From Streptomyces mexicanus (lineage in GTDB: Bacteria > Actinomycetota > Actinomycetes > Streptomycetales > Streptomycetaceae), in contig NZ_LR732544.1 of the NCBI RefSeq assembly GCF_902506575.1, positions 6,264,889 through 6,300,713 on the forward strand: a stretch of 35,825 nucleotides of DNA. Reading direction: 5' to 3'. Each line of letters opens with the position of its first letter. Position 1 is the stretch's first letter. Below the pieces are notes generated by a model, which was not told the origin of the DNA, ran no database searches, and saw only the letters and a program-made list of their open reading frames with translations. Positions 14,850 to 23,374 of the stretch are shown here, in pieces. Position numbers and translations under genes: made by a program.

Positions 14850-16376
14850 GTGACTTCGCCTGCATCGACGGACAGCGTTCCGCCCCAGCTCAGCGCGGGG
14901 CCGCGGCCCGCGCCGGGCCCGGCCGCCGACGAAGGACTGGCGCGGCGGCTGCGCGCGCTCGCCTGCACCGCGCCGCTGCACGACCTCGACGCCCGCAAGG
15001 CGAACCTCGCCGGCGAGTACACGGTGTACGGCATGGCGGAGATCGCCCTGGCCGCGATCGACCTCGTCACGCTCCACATGGACTTCGACACCGGCGCCGA
15101 CCACGACCAGGTCGTGGCCCGGCTGGTCCCGCGCGTAGCCGCCCAGGCGCCCGAGCGGCCGGCCGCCGAGCACGAGCGGGTGGCCCGCTGGGTCCTGGAG
15201 AACCTGATCAACGTCGGCAGCGTCGACCGCGGCTTCCGCGCCGTCTACGGCACGTTCGCCCCGGACGGCACCTACGTGCGCCGGGACTACGACTTCAAGC
15301 TGATCGAGGAGGTCCCCGGCCCCGGCGGCAGCGTCTACCTGCGCACCACCGACGAAGCGGTCAACGTCCTCGTCGGCGCCCTCGACACCGACGTCACCAG
15401 CGCCCAGATCGCCGCCGAGGTCAAGCTGGAGGTGCTCATCAGCCGGGGCCGGCTGGCCGACGCCCAGCTCGCCGCCGAACAGGCCCGCTACCGCACCGTG
15501 CAGTACTCCGAGACCCTGCGCCGCGCCCTGGAGGCCACCCGGCGCAACGTCCGCGCGGTGGACTGGCTGAGCGCCGTACCCGACATGATCGCCGAGGCGC
15601 TGGACCACGTCGCCGACCGCTACCGGCACGAGAACGCGATCCTGACCAACATCCGCAAGGCCCGCGACGAGTCCGAGGACCCCGAGCACAAGCGCCGCGC
15701 CGCCGAACTCGTCGACATCGTCAAGGACTGCATCCGCCGCCACACCCAACTGCAGTCCCGGTTGCTGGAAGCCGGCCCCCTCTTCCGCGCCGAACAGGAC
15801 CGGCAGGCCTTCGCCACGCCGGCCGCCACCTCGGGCACGGACCTGTACGGGCACCTGCTCGCGCCCCCCCTGCCGCTGCCGCTGGAACAGGCGATCCGCG
15901 TCACCGACGCGTTCTTCGCCCACGGCACGGGCCTGCGCACGCCGGTGGCCGTACGCCTCGGCGACCTCGTGGACATCCTGCTCCCCCCGCCCGTGGAGCG
16001 GGAACACCTCGGCGCGGAGATGCCCGAGCCCGACCTGATCGCCACGCCGGACGACAGCCGGTTCAGCGAGGAGCAACTGGCCGCCGCCATGGAACTGCTG
16101 GACCTGCCGGCCGACGCGCCCCGCCGGCTGTCGGGGTTGCTCGCGCAGGCCCGCGACCAGGACCCGGCCCTGCCGTATCTCGTCGCCCTGCTGGCCGTGC
16201 ACGCCGCCAGCCCGCCGGTCGGCACCGCCTACCGCCAGGGCGAGGAGAAGCTCCTGTTCGCCGTGGACGACGGCACCGAGCTGGACGACCCCGAGTTCGG
16301 CGGCGCGGACCTCATCGTCGGCACGGCGCTGCTGGACGCGGCCGGCATGGCCGCCGACCGGACGGAGGCGGCATGA
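14850..16376 (+). CDS. Condensin-like operon protein A (candidate MksF/JetA-type kleisin)
   Basis: I do not recognise this 508-aa protein by a named motif. It is mostly helical. Residues about 30-115 hold a helical/winged-helix-like start (RRLRALACTAPLHDLDARKA, then YTVYGMAEIALAAIDLVTLH). Residues about 185-320 hold long Arg/Glu/Ala-rich helices suited to coiled-coil packing. An Asp/Glu-rich C-terminal domain follows. It is the first gene of an operon that ends in a huge SMC-type ATPase. MksF/JetA-like kleisins occupy this place in MksFEB and Wadjet operons, which is the main basis for the call (inference from context). GTG 14850 was chosen because a -10 element lies 7 nt upstream. Its stop overlaps the next ATG (ATGA). 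Confidence 0.6.
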   Translation: MTSPASTDSVPPQLSAGPRPAPGPAADEGLARRLRALACTAPLHDLDARKANLAGEYTVYGMAEIALAAIDLVTLHMDFDTGADHDQVVARLVPRVAAQAPERPAAEHERVARWVLENLINVGSVDRGFRAVYGTFAPDGTYVRRDYDFKLIEEVPGPGGSVYLRTTDEAVNVLVGALDTDVTSAQIAAEVKLEVLISRGRLADAQLAAEQARYRTVQYSETLRRALEATRRNVRAVDWLSAVPDMIAEALDHVADRYRHENAILTNIRKARDESEDPEHKRRAAELVDIVKDCIRRHTQLQSRLLEAGPLFRAEQDRQAFATPAATSGTDLYGHLLAPPLPLPLEQAIRVTDAFFAHGTGLRTPVAVRLGDLVDILLPPPVEREHLGAEMPEPDLIATPDDSRFSEEQLAAAMELLDLPADAPRRLSGLLAQARDQDPALPYLVALLAVHAASPPVGTAYRQGEEKLLFAVDDGTELDDPEFGGADLIVGTALLDAAGMAADRTEAA

Positions 16377-16747
16377 CCACGCGCCCGCCCGGCAGCCGCC
16401 CCGCGTCGGCGGGTCGCGCCGGTGCCCGTGTCGAATTCCGAGGCGGCGTCGATCGCGGTCGCTCGGGCAGCCGCACCGCGTCGGCGGGCCGCTCGGGTGC
16501 CCGCACTCCGCTCGGAGGCGGCATCCACCGCGATCGCTCCGGCAGCCGCACTACGCCGGCGCGTCGCACCGTCGCCCGTGTTCCGTCCGGAGGCGGCGTG
16601 AGTCCCCGTCGGCCCGGCGGCAGCACCGCCTCGGCGGGTACCGCTGTCGCCCGCACTCCGTTCGGAGGCGGCGTCAACCGCCGTCGGCCCGGCGGCCGCT
16701 GCGCGTCGGCGCGTCGCACCGTCGCGCGCGTTCCGTCCGCCTCACTC
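16373..16747 (+). repeat. Five tandem copies of a 75-bp repeat
   Basis: Copies start at 16373, 16448, 16523, 16598 and 16673. Conserved blocks include GGAGGCGGC at the copy junctions and GCGTCGGCG in mid-copy. All copies keep exactly 75 bp and one reading frame, although they have diverged in sequence. Copies 3 and 5 share the GTCGCACCGTCGC block, and copies 2 and 4 share GCCCGCACTCCG, hinting at duplication of a two-unit block. Confidence 0.85.
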
Positions 16748-16807
16748 GCCCTCAGCCGCGCCCGCGCCCTCAGCCCCCCCCCGAAGCACAAGGGGTTGTG
16801 CCCGTGA
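16373..16807 (+). CDS. Arg/Gly-rich repeat ORF embedded in the condensin-like operon
   Basis: This open frame of 144 codons starts at ATG 16373, overlapping the stop of the gene before it (ATGA). It ends at TGA 16805-16807, overlapping the GTG start of the gene after it (GTGA). The first 125 residues are five exact-length 25-residue repeats, roughly V-x-R-x-R-P/S-G-S/G-R-T-A-S-A-x-R-x-x-A-R-x-P-x-G-G-G, and the rest is a Ser/Ala/Pro/Lys tail. The product would be very basic and disordered, and so suited to nucleic-acid binding. Against it, third codon positions contain more T (CGT, GGT, ACT) than in neighbouring genes, and the DNA could be a non-coding minisatellite. The double overlap argues for translation. 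I know of no family it matches. Confidence 0.45.
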   Translation: MTTRPPGSRPASAGRAGARVEFRGGVDRGRSGSRTASAGRSGARTPLGGGIHRDRSGSRTTPARRTVARVPSGGGVSPRRPGGSTASAGTAVARTPFGGGVNRRRPGGRCASARRTVARVPSASLALSRARALSPPPKHKGLCP

Positions 16808-17688
16808 CCGAGCACGTCGCCCGCACCGAGCCGGACACCGGCGGCGCGGCCGCGCCGGCCGCCGTCACGCCCGCCGACGTCGCCGACGCGGCCCGGCTCG
16901 TCGCCTTCGGCCTGCAGCCCAAACTGCAGCCGGCCCGCGACCAGGAGTACGCCGACCTGCTGCGCCGCCACCGCGAGGACCCGGCCTTCGCCCGCCTCGC
17001 GGACGCCGTGGCCGCCGGTCTCGGACTGGTCGTGCTGGAGGTGTCCCCGCGCGCGGGCATGGCGGTGACCGCGGCCGAGGACTCGGTGTTCGCCGTCCGC
17101 ATGGGCGACTACGCCCGGCGCGCCGCCGCCGACTCCGGCGACCGCTTCCTGCACGGACTCGCCCATCTCGCGGTGGCCGCCCTGGCGTTCCCGCGCCCGG
17201 AGGACCTCGCCGACGACGGCTACGTCGGCCGGGTCACGGTCAACGGAGTCGACGCCTTCGTCCGCCAGGCCTGCCGCCGCCTGGAGGAACGCGCCGAGGA
17301 GCAGGGCGAGAACACCGACCCGGCCACCGACGCCCCCGGCCTGGAGGCCGCCTGGCGCGTCTGGGCGCGGCGCAGCGCCACCGGCGCCACCAAGGACGCG
17401 CGCCGGCCCGCCGCCTCCACCACCGGCATCGTCGCCAAGGCCCTGGCGTTCCTCACCGACTCCGGGTTCCTGCAGCGCACCGGCGACGAGAGCGGCGGCA
17501 CCTACCGCACCACCGCCCGCTACCAGCTGCAGGTCCGCGACATGGCGGGCAGCGCCGCCCTGGCCGAGCTGCTGGAACTCGGCGTCGTCCCGGTCACCGA
17601 CGGCACCCCCAGCCTGCTGCCCGCCGAGGACACCGACGACCTGGAACTGGTCGCCGAGGCCGGGCTGCCGTTCCACACGCCGTCCTGA
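16804..17688 (+). CDS. Condensin-like operon protein B (candidate MksE/JetB-type)
   Basis: The 294-aa protein has no motif I can name with certainty. An N-terminal Ala/Pro-rich tail (about 35 residues) is followed by a compact helical region: a segment with LLRRHREDPAFARLADAVAAG, then a beta-like stretch with LGLVVLEVSPRAGMAV, then FLHGLAHLAVAALAFP. The C-terminal third contains TGIVAKALAFLTDSGFLQ followed by a beta pair (TYRTTARYQLQVRDMAG), which reads like a winged helix. That layout, the size and the place before an SMC-type gene suit an MksE/JetB (KITE-type) subunit; this is inference. GTG 16804, rather than GTG 16798, fits the AAGGGG site 8 nt upstream and overlaps the preceding stop by 4 nt. 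The SMC-type gene begins 76 nt downstream. Confidence 0.6.
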   Translation: MTEHVARTEPDTGGAAAPAAVTPADVADAARLVAFGLQPKLQPARDQEYADLLRRHREDPAFARLADAVAAGLGLVVLEVSPRAGMAVTAAEDSVFAVRMGDYARRAAADSGDRFLHGLAHLAVAALAFPRPEDLADDGYVGRVTVNGVDAFVRQACRRLEERAEEQGENTDPATDAPGLEAAWRVWARRSATGATKDARRPAASTTGIVAKALAFLTDSGFLQRTGDESGGTYRTTARYQLQVRDMAGSAALAELLELGVVPVTDGTPSLLPAEDTDDLELVAEAGLPFHTPS

Positions 17689-17764
17689 CCCCCTGGGGGC
17701 CCGTGCCCGTGGGCCGCGGTCCCCGAACCACCCCGATCTGCAAGAAGACTGACGAGAGGCCGCC

Positions 17765-20700
17765 ATGTACGAGCTGTCCCGGGTCCGCCTCTACTCCATC
17801 GGGCCTGCCGGTGCGCGCTACGCCGACACCGTGCTTGACCTGCGGGGCGTGGGCGAGCCGGTGCCCGAACCCGCGCCCGCGCAGGGGGAGTTCTTCGAGG
17901 AGGAGCCGGCCGGCCCGCCGCGCCGGCCCGCCCCCGCCGGTGTGCTGTTCCTGGAGAACGGCGGCGGCAAGTCGGTCCTGCCCAAGCTCATCTTCTCGGT
18001 GATGCTGCCCGGCCCCCGCAACACCCTCGGCGGTGCCAGCTCCGGTGTGCTGCGCAAGTTCCTCCTCGCCGACGACTGCGGGCACGTGGCGCTGGAGTGG
18101 CAGCACGTGCAGACCGGCGAGTGCGTCGTCGTCGGCAAGGTCAGCGAGTGGCGCGGACGCCAGGTCTCCAACGACCCGCGGAAGTTCGCCGAGGCCTGGT
18201 ACTCCTTCCGGCCCGGCCCCGGCCTCACCCTGGACAACCTGCCCGTCGCCGAGGCCACGTCCATGCGGCCGCCCGCCGAGGGCACCTCCGGCGCGCGGGG
18301 CCGGCGCCGCACCATGAAGGGGTTCCGGGACGCGCTCACCGAGGCCGGCAAGGCCTACCCGCACCTGGAGGTGCACTGGGAGGAGATCCACGAGCGCTGG
18401 ACCGAGCACCTGGGCGACCTCGGCCTGGACCCCGAACTCTTCCGCTACCAGCGGGAGATGAACGCCGACGAGGGCGAAGCGGCCGGTCTGTTCGCGGTGA
18501 AGAAGGACTCCGACTTCACCGACCTGCTGCTGCGCGCCGTCACCGACACCCGCGACACCGACGGCCTCGCCGACCTGGTCAGCGGCTTCGGCAACAAGCG
18601 GGGCCGGCGCGCCGAACTGATCGCCGAACGCGACTTCACCGCCGGGTCCGTCGAGCTGCTCGGCCGGATCGTCGAGGCCGCCCAGGCCCGCGGCCGGGCC
18701 CGGGACGTGCACGCCGGAGCCGAGCGGCGCACCCGCACCCTGGCCCGGCGGCTGTCCGCCCGCGCCGTGCAGGAGCGGGTACGGGCCGCCGACCTCGCCC
18801 AGCGCGTCACCGCCGCCGCGCACGCCGTCACCCAGTGCGAGGGTGCCCGGGAACGCAGCGCCCTGATCGCCGCCGAACTCGCCTACCGGCACGCCTCCCT
18901 GGCGCTGGCCGCCGCCGAGAAGTCCGCCGCCGCGCAGAAGCGGGAACTGGCCGACGCGCGCACCTTGCACTCCGCCTGGCAGGCCGCCGAGGCCGTGCTG
19001 CGCCACCGCGCCGCCGCCGACCGCGTGGCCCGCGTCTCCGCCGCCATCCAGGAGGCCGAGCGCGACGCGGCCCCGGCGCTCGCCGCCCGCACCAAGGCCG
19101 CCGTGGACCTCGTACGGGCCCTGCACGCGGCCGCCGAGAGCGCCGAGAACCTCGCCAACGAGGGCGAGGAGCGTTCCGCGCAGCTGCAGGAGATGAGCGA
19201 GAGCGCCCACCGGGACGCCACCGCCGCGGCCACCGAGGCCCAGCGCGCCCGCAGCGAGGCCGGCCACCTGCGGCAGCGGCTGGCCGAGGTCGAGCAGGAG
19301 ACCGCCGAGGCCGTCCGCGCCGGCTGGCTCGACGACAGCGCCCCCGACGCCGACCCGGCCCGCGCCGCGCTGGCCGCCAGCGACGCCGAACAGACGGCCG
19401 TCGCCGCCTGGGACGAGGCCCGCGAGGCCGCCCGCAAGGCCGCCGAACACGCCCGGGAGACGGCCGCGGCCGCCTCCCGCGCCGAGCTGACGGCCGCCCG
19501 CGCGGCCGACGCGACGACCGCGGCCGAGCGGGCCTACGAGGCCGAACGGCGCCTCGCCGAGGCCCTGGCGGCCGAGGAACGGCTCGCGGAACTGCTGAGC
19601 CTGCCCGGCGCGGCCGCACGGCCCGCGGTGCCCGGTCCCCGCGCCGCGTCCGACGGCGCGAACGGCACCCGGGGCGAGGCCGGCCACGGTACGGCGGCCG
19701 GCGCGGAAGGCGCCGCCGAGCCGGCCGGGACGCCCACGAGCGGCCCCGCGGCCGACGGCCGCCCGCGCCCCCTGACCGAGGGCCCCCTGACCCCGGAGGA
19801 TTTGGACCGCTTCGCCGACGAACTGCGCGCTCTGCTGGACGACGCGGTGTCCTCCGCCGAGCGGCACCTGTTCGAGCTGCGCACCGCCGCCGCCGACGAC
19901 GCCCGGATCCTCGGCGCGCTCGGCGACGGCGGGCTGCTCCCGCCCGGCCCGGACGTGCTGGCCACCGTCGAGTTCCTCGGCGAGCACGGCATCCCCGCCC
20001 TGCCCGGCTGGCGCTACCTCGCCCAGGCCGTCGACCCCGCCGACCACGCGCGCGTGCTGGCCGCCCGCCCCGAACTCGTCGACGGCGTGATCATCACCGA
20101 CCCGGACACCCACGCCCGGGCCCGCGAGGCGCTCGCCGACGCCGCCCTGCTGCCCCGCTCCGCCGTGGCCGTGGGCACCGCGGCCGCCCTGCTCGCCCCC
20201 GCCCCGGCGGCCGACGCGGGCGAGGGCGAGGTCTTCCTGGTCCCGCCCAACCCGGCCATGCACGACGAACACGCCGCCGACGAGGAGCGGCAGGCGCTGC
20301 GCGCGCGGGCCACCGAGCGCGACGAGGAGATCCGCCGGCTCGCCGCCCGGCTCGGCAAGGACCGCGAACTGGCCGCCCGGCTCGCCTCCTGGCGCACCGG
20401 CTGCCCCGCCGGACGGCTGGCCGAACTCGCCGAGGCCGCCCGGGCCGCCCGCGCGTTCGCCGAGGAAGCCGAGGCCGAGCTGGCCGAGGCCCGCACCGCG
20501 CAGGCGGAGGCAGAGGAGGCCGCCGCCGAGGCCGCCCAGCTCCGCGACGAGCGGCAGGAGGCCGCACAAAAGGCCCGCCGCGCCGCCGACGCCCTCGCCG
20601 GGCTCGCCTTCCGGCTGCGCGAGCGCGCCGGCTGGCAGGCCCGGCTGCGCGAACTCGCCGACGAGGCCGCCGAGGCGGAGGCCCGCGCCCAGGCGTGCCT

Positions 20701-22486
20701 GGAACGGGCCCGCGCCGCCGACGAGGACCGCCGGGCCGCCCAGCGCGCCGCCGACGACGCCCGCCGCACCGCCCGCGCCCTGCGCGCCGAACGCTCCGAG
20801 ATCGCCGGCGCCCCGGACGACCTGCCCGACGCCGACGCCCAGGCGCCGAAGGCGTCCCTGCCCGCCCTGCGCGAGGCCTACCGCGCCGCCTCCCAGGTGT
20901 ACGAGAAGGTCGGCGTCGGCGCCGACCTGCGCGCCGAACAGGCCCGCGCGGAGAGCGACGAGAGCGCGGCCCGCGCCGAACTCGACCGCCTCAGCAACAA
21001 GGTCCGCACCCGCGCCGAACAGCTCCTGCAGTCCCCCGACGGCTCCGACGGCCCCTCCCGGCAGGCCGCCGCCGCCCGCGCGGAGGAACTGGTGCAGCTG
21101 CTGGAAACTCGTATGTCCTCCGCGAGCGAACAGCTGGGCCGGCTGCGCGGCGAGGCCGAGCGGCTGGCACCCGAGGACGGCGAGGCGCACACCGACCTGC
21201 CCGAGGACATGGTGCCGCGCGACGCCGACCACGCCCAGGCCCTGCTGCGCACCGCCACTGCCGAACTGGCCTCGCGTACCGAGGCGTTGACGCAGGCCCG
21301 GCAGACGCACGGCGAGCTGCTGGAGGCCCACCGGGCGGCCGAGGACGCGGCGAGCGGCTTCGACGAACTCGCCGCCATGCTCCGCGACCTGCTGCGCGAG
21401 CCGGCCGGGGAGGAGGAGCAGGACGAGCCGGAGCCCTACCCCGGCAGCCCGGAGGCGGCCCGGCAGGCGGCGGCCGAGGCCCGCCGCTCGCTGCGCGGCT
21501 GCGCCGCCGACCTGTCCGCCGCCGAGACCGCCGTGCGCGAGGCGAGCGACGTCCTGGTCCGGCACGCCAACTCCACCCGCTACGAGCAGGTGCGCACCCC
21601 CGCCCGGCAGCAGATCCGCGAACTGCCCGCCTCCGCCCTGCCCGACCACGCCCAGCGGTGGGCGGACGCCTTCGCGCCGCGCCTGCGCGTCCTCACCGAC
21701 GAACTGGCCCAGCTGGAGCGCAACCGGGACTCGATCGTGGACCGGTTGCGCGGCCTGGTCGAGTCCGCGCTCGCCACGCTCCGGTCGGCGCAGCGCCTGT
21801 CCCGGCTGCCGGAGGGCCTGGGCGAGTGGTCCGGACAGGAGTTCCTGCGCATCCGCTTCGAGGAACCCGACCAGGCCACCCTCACCGAGCGGCTCGGCGA
21901 GGTCATCGACGAGGCCACCCGCGCCGCCGTGCGGAAGAACTCCGACCTGCGCCGCGACGGGATGTCCCTGCTGCTGCGCGGAGTCGCCGCCGCCCTCCAG
22001 CCCAAGGGCGTCGCCGTGGAGATCCTCAAGCCGGACGCCGTGCTGCGCGCCGAGCGCGTCCCGGTCGGGCAGATGGGGGATGTGTTCTCCGGCGGCCAGC
22101 TGCTCACCGCCGCCATCGCCCTGTACTGCACCATGGCGGCGCTGCGCAGCAACGACCGCGGCCACGACCGGTACCGCCACGCCGGCACGCTGTTCCTGGA
22201 CAACCCCATCGGGCGCGCCAACGCGACCTACCTGCTGGAGCTGCAGCGAGCCGTCGCCGACGCGCTCGGCGTCCAGCTGCTGTACACCACCGGCCTGTTC
22301 GACACCACGGCGCTGGCCGAGTTCCCGCTGGTGATCCGGCTGCGCAACGACGCCGATCTGAGGGCCGGGCTGAAGTACATCAGCGTCGAGGAGCACCTGC
22401 GCCCGGGCCTGCCGCAGCCGACCCCGGAGGGAGAGGCGGTGCACAGCGAGATCACGGCGACCCGGATGTTCAAGCGCCCGGCCTGA
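17765..22486 (+). CDS. Giant SMC/MukB-type coiled-coil ATPase (candidate MksB/JetC)
   Basis: The 1573-aa protein has the SMC layout. An N-terminal head carries Walker A ENGGGKS (64-70), and an Ala/Glu/Arg-rich coiled-coil arm covers about residues 290-690. A low-complexity Gly/Ala/Pro insert (about 620-670) precedes a globular hinge-like domain (about 690-830, with HGIPALPGWRYLAQAVDP). The return arm runs to about 1340, and a C-terminal head carries the ABC signature FSGGQ (Ser1442) and Walker B TLFLDNP (Asp1479). The residue after the Walker B Asp is Asn1480, where SMC ATPases normally have catalytic Glu. ATG 17765 follows AGAGG. Such proteins form a ring with kleisin and KITE partners, which the two upstream genes could supply, and load or extrude DNA. 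Wadjet JetC is the closest functional model, but no JetD gene follows: the next gene is convergent. Confidence 0.82.
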   Translation: MYELSRVRLYSIGPAGARYADTVLDLRGVGEPVPEPAPAQGEFFEEEPAGPPRRPAPAGVLFLENGGGKSVLPKLIFSVMLPGPRNTLGGASSGVLRKFLLADDCGHVALEWQHVQTGECVVVGKVSEWRGRQVSNDPRKFAEAWYSFRPGPGLTLDNLPVAEATSMRPPAEGTSGARGRRRTMKGFRDALTEAGKAYPHLEVHWEEIHERWTEHLGDLGLDPELFRYQREMNADEGEAAGLFAVKKDSDFTDLLLRAVTDTRDTDGLADLVSGFGNKRGRRAELIAERDFTAGSVELLGRIVEAAQARGRARDVHAGAERRTRTLARRLSARAVQERVRAADLAQRVTAAAHAVTQCEGARERSALIAAELAYRHASLALAAAEKSAAAQKRELADARTLHSAWQAAEAVLRHRAAADRVARVSAAIQEAERDAAPALAARTKAAVDLVRALHAAAESAENLANEGEERSAQLQEMSESAHRDATAAATEAQRARSEAGHLRQRLAEVEQETAEAVRAGWLDDSAPDADPARAALAASDAEQTAVAAWDEAREAARKAAEHARETAAAASRAELTAARAADATTAAERAYEAERRLAEALAAEERLAELLSLPGAAARPAVPGPRAASDGANGTRGEAGHGTAAGAEGAAEPAGTPTSGPAADGRPRPLTEGPLTPEDLDRFADELRALLDDAVSSAERHLFELRTAAADDARILGALGDGGLLPPGPDVLATVEFLGEHGIPALPGWRYLAQAVDPADHARVLAARPELVDGVIITDPDTHARAREALADAALLPRSAVAVGTAAALLAPAPAADAGEGEVFLVPPNPAMHDEHAADEERQALRARATERDEEIRRLAARLGKDRELAARLASWRTGCPAGRLAELAEAARAARAFAEEAEAELAEARTAQAEAEEAAAEAAQLRDERQEAAQKARRAADALAGLAFRLRERAGWQARLRELADEAAEAEARAQACLERARAADEDRRAAQRAADDARRTARALRAERSEIAGAPDDLPDADAQAPKASLPALREAYRAASQVYEKVGVGADLRAEQARAESDESAARAELDRLSNKVRTRAEQLLQSPDGSDGPSRQAAAARAEELVQLLETRMSSASEQLGRLRGEAERLAPEDGEAHTDLPEDMVPRDADHAQALLRTATAELASRTEALTQARQTHGELLEAHRAAEDAASGFDELAAMLRDLLREPAGEEEQDEPEPYPGSPEAARQAAAEARRSLRGCAADLSAAETAVREASDVLVRHANSTRYEQVRTPARQQIRELPASALPDHAQRWADAFAPRLRVLTDELAQLERNRDSIVDRLRGLVESALATLRSAQRLSRLPEGLGEWSGQEFLRIRFEEPDQATLTERLGEVIDEATRAAVRKNSDLRRDGMSLLLRGVAAALQPKGVAVEILKPDAVLRAERVPVGQMGDVFSGGQLLTAAIALYCTMAALRSNDRGHDRYRHAGTLFLDNPIGRANATYLLELQRAVADALGVQLLYTTGLFDTTALAEFPLVIRLRNDADLRAGLKYISVEEHLRPGLPQPTPEGEAVHSEITATRMFKRPA

Positions 22487-22528
22487 CGGGGGACCGGTCG
22501 ACCCTGACCGGGGGCCGGACGACGGTGC

Positions 22529-22957
22529 CTAGGGGTGTGACAGCCGGCCGGTGCCGCCCCGCCGGCGTATGCGCGCCTCGGCCGGGGCGGCAGCCGGGGC
22601 CGCACGCCGGGCCCGGCGTCGTTCGCGGCGCAGTGCTCGCGCGGTGCTGCTCGGCGTCGAGACCACGCCGCCGCGCTGGGCCCACACCTGGCGGGTCACC
22701 CAGACGTCGAGCGCCGCCCAGGTGGCCACCACCGTACTGGCCACGCCGCACAGGACCATGGGGAAGGCGAGCCACGACCCGGCCATGGTGCACAGGAACG
22801 CCACCACGGCCTGAATCAGCGTCACGGCGATGATCAGCACCGCGCGCACGGCCGCCTCGCGCACGGGGTCGGGCAGCCTGCGCCGCCGCGCGGGCTCCTC
22901 CACCCACAACGGTCTGTAGGCCGAGGGCTGTTCGGCCCGTTCCTCCGTGCCCCGCAT
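22529..22957 (-). CDS. Small two-helix membrane protein, unknown
   Basis: The 142-aa protein has a charged N-terminus (about 35 residues, with ARRRRLPDP), two hydrophobic segments (AVLIIAVTLIQAVVAFLCTM and FPMVLCGVASTVVATWAALD), and a very basic C-terminal tail (LRRERRRARR, Ala/Pro-rich). Both ends are probably cytoplasmic. I recognise no family. ATG 22957 has GGGGAG 8 nt upstream. It is convergent with the SMC-type gene (42 nt between stops) and divergent from cvnA, so it is not part of either operon. Confidence 0.75.
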   Translation of the reverse strand: MRGTEERAEQPSAYRPLWVEEPARRRRLPDPVREAAVRAVLIIAVTLIQAVVAFLCTMAGSWLAFPMVLCGVASTVVATWAALDVWVTRQVWAQRGGVVSTPSSTARALRRERRRARRAAPAAAPAEARIRRRGGTGRLSHP

Positions 22958-23374
22958 GTGTCACTCCCCACCGCCGGCAGACCACTCGCCCCCGGTGTCC
23001 CCGCACCGGCTCCCCCAGTGACTGCCCGCCTTGCGCCCTTTTACGCCGACCGGGTACGGGACGCGGCTCCAGTGGCTCCTTGCGTCCCGATGTCCCATGG
23101 GGAAGGACGAACGGGAGATCGTGAAGATTCCCGCCCGCCGAAAGATATCGGCCAAACGATCACGAGGTCCCCGGCGTCGAGATCTGTCCGTCACCTCCGT
23201 CTTCCGGGCAGCAACTCCCGCCATGCTGGGACAACTCGCCCTGCGTCGCGGCCGGGAACGGAAGTTCGCGCTCCGGTCGGCTCTTCGAGTTACCAGTGGG
23301 TCGGTAGTAGGCTCGCGCCGTTTGTTGACGCACAGGTGTACCCCCGGCCGGAGGGGGTCGAGCTGGGGGAGGCC
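22958..23374. other. Divergent control region before cvnA
   Basis: This 417-nt gap separates the small membrane-protein gene from cvnA. The stretch 23100-23330 is less GC-rich than its surroundings. It contains the cvnA promoter candidate (listed separately). No coding sequence is convincing, although the cvnA frame stays open through it. Confidence 0.45.
23284..23313 (+). promoter_or_regulatory. Candidate cvnA promoter
   Basis: TTCGAG (23284-23289) and TAGGCT (23308-23313) are 18 bp apart, a fair HrdB-type promoter. Transcription near 23320 would give a leader of about 55 nt ahead of ATG 23375, which has GGGGGAGG just upstream. Confidence 0.45.

Noticed and set aside
17594..22444. 1616-codon open frame on the minus strand opposite the SMC-type gene
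   Set aside because: It is the antisense shadow of a high-GC gene: Gly/Leu/Gln-rich, no domain, and the plus-strand frame has clear Walker A, signature and Walker B motifs.
18097..22833. 1578-codon plus-strand frame overlapping the SMC-type gene
   Set aside because: Arg/Pro/Gly-rich out-of-frame translation typical of GC-rich DNA; no ribosome site or motif.
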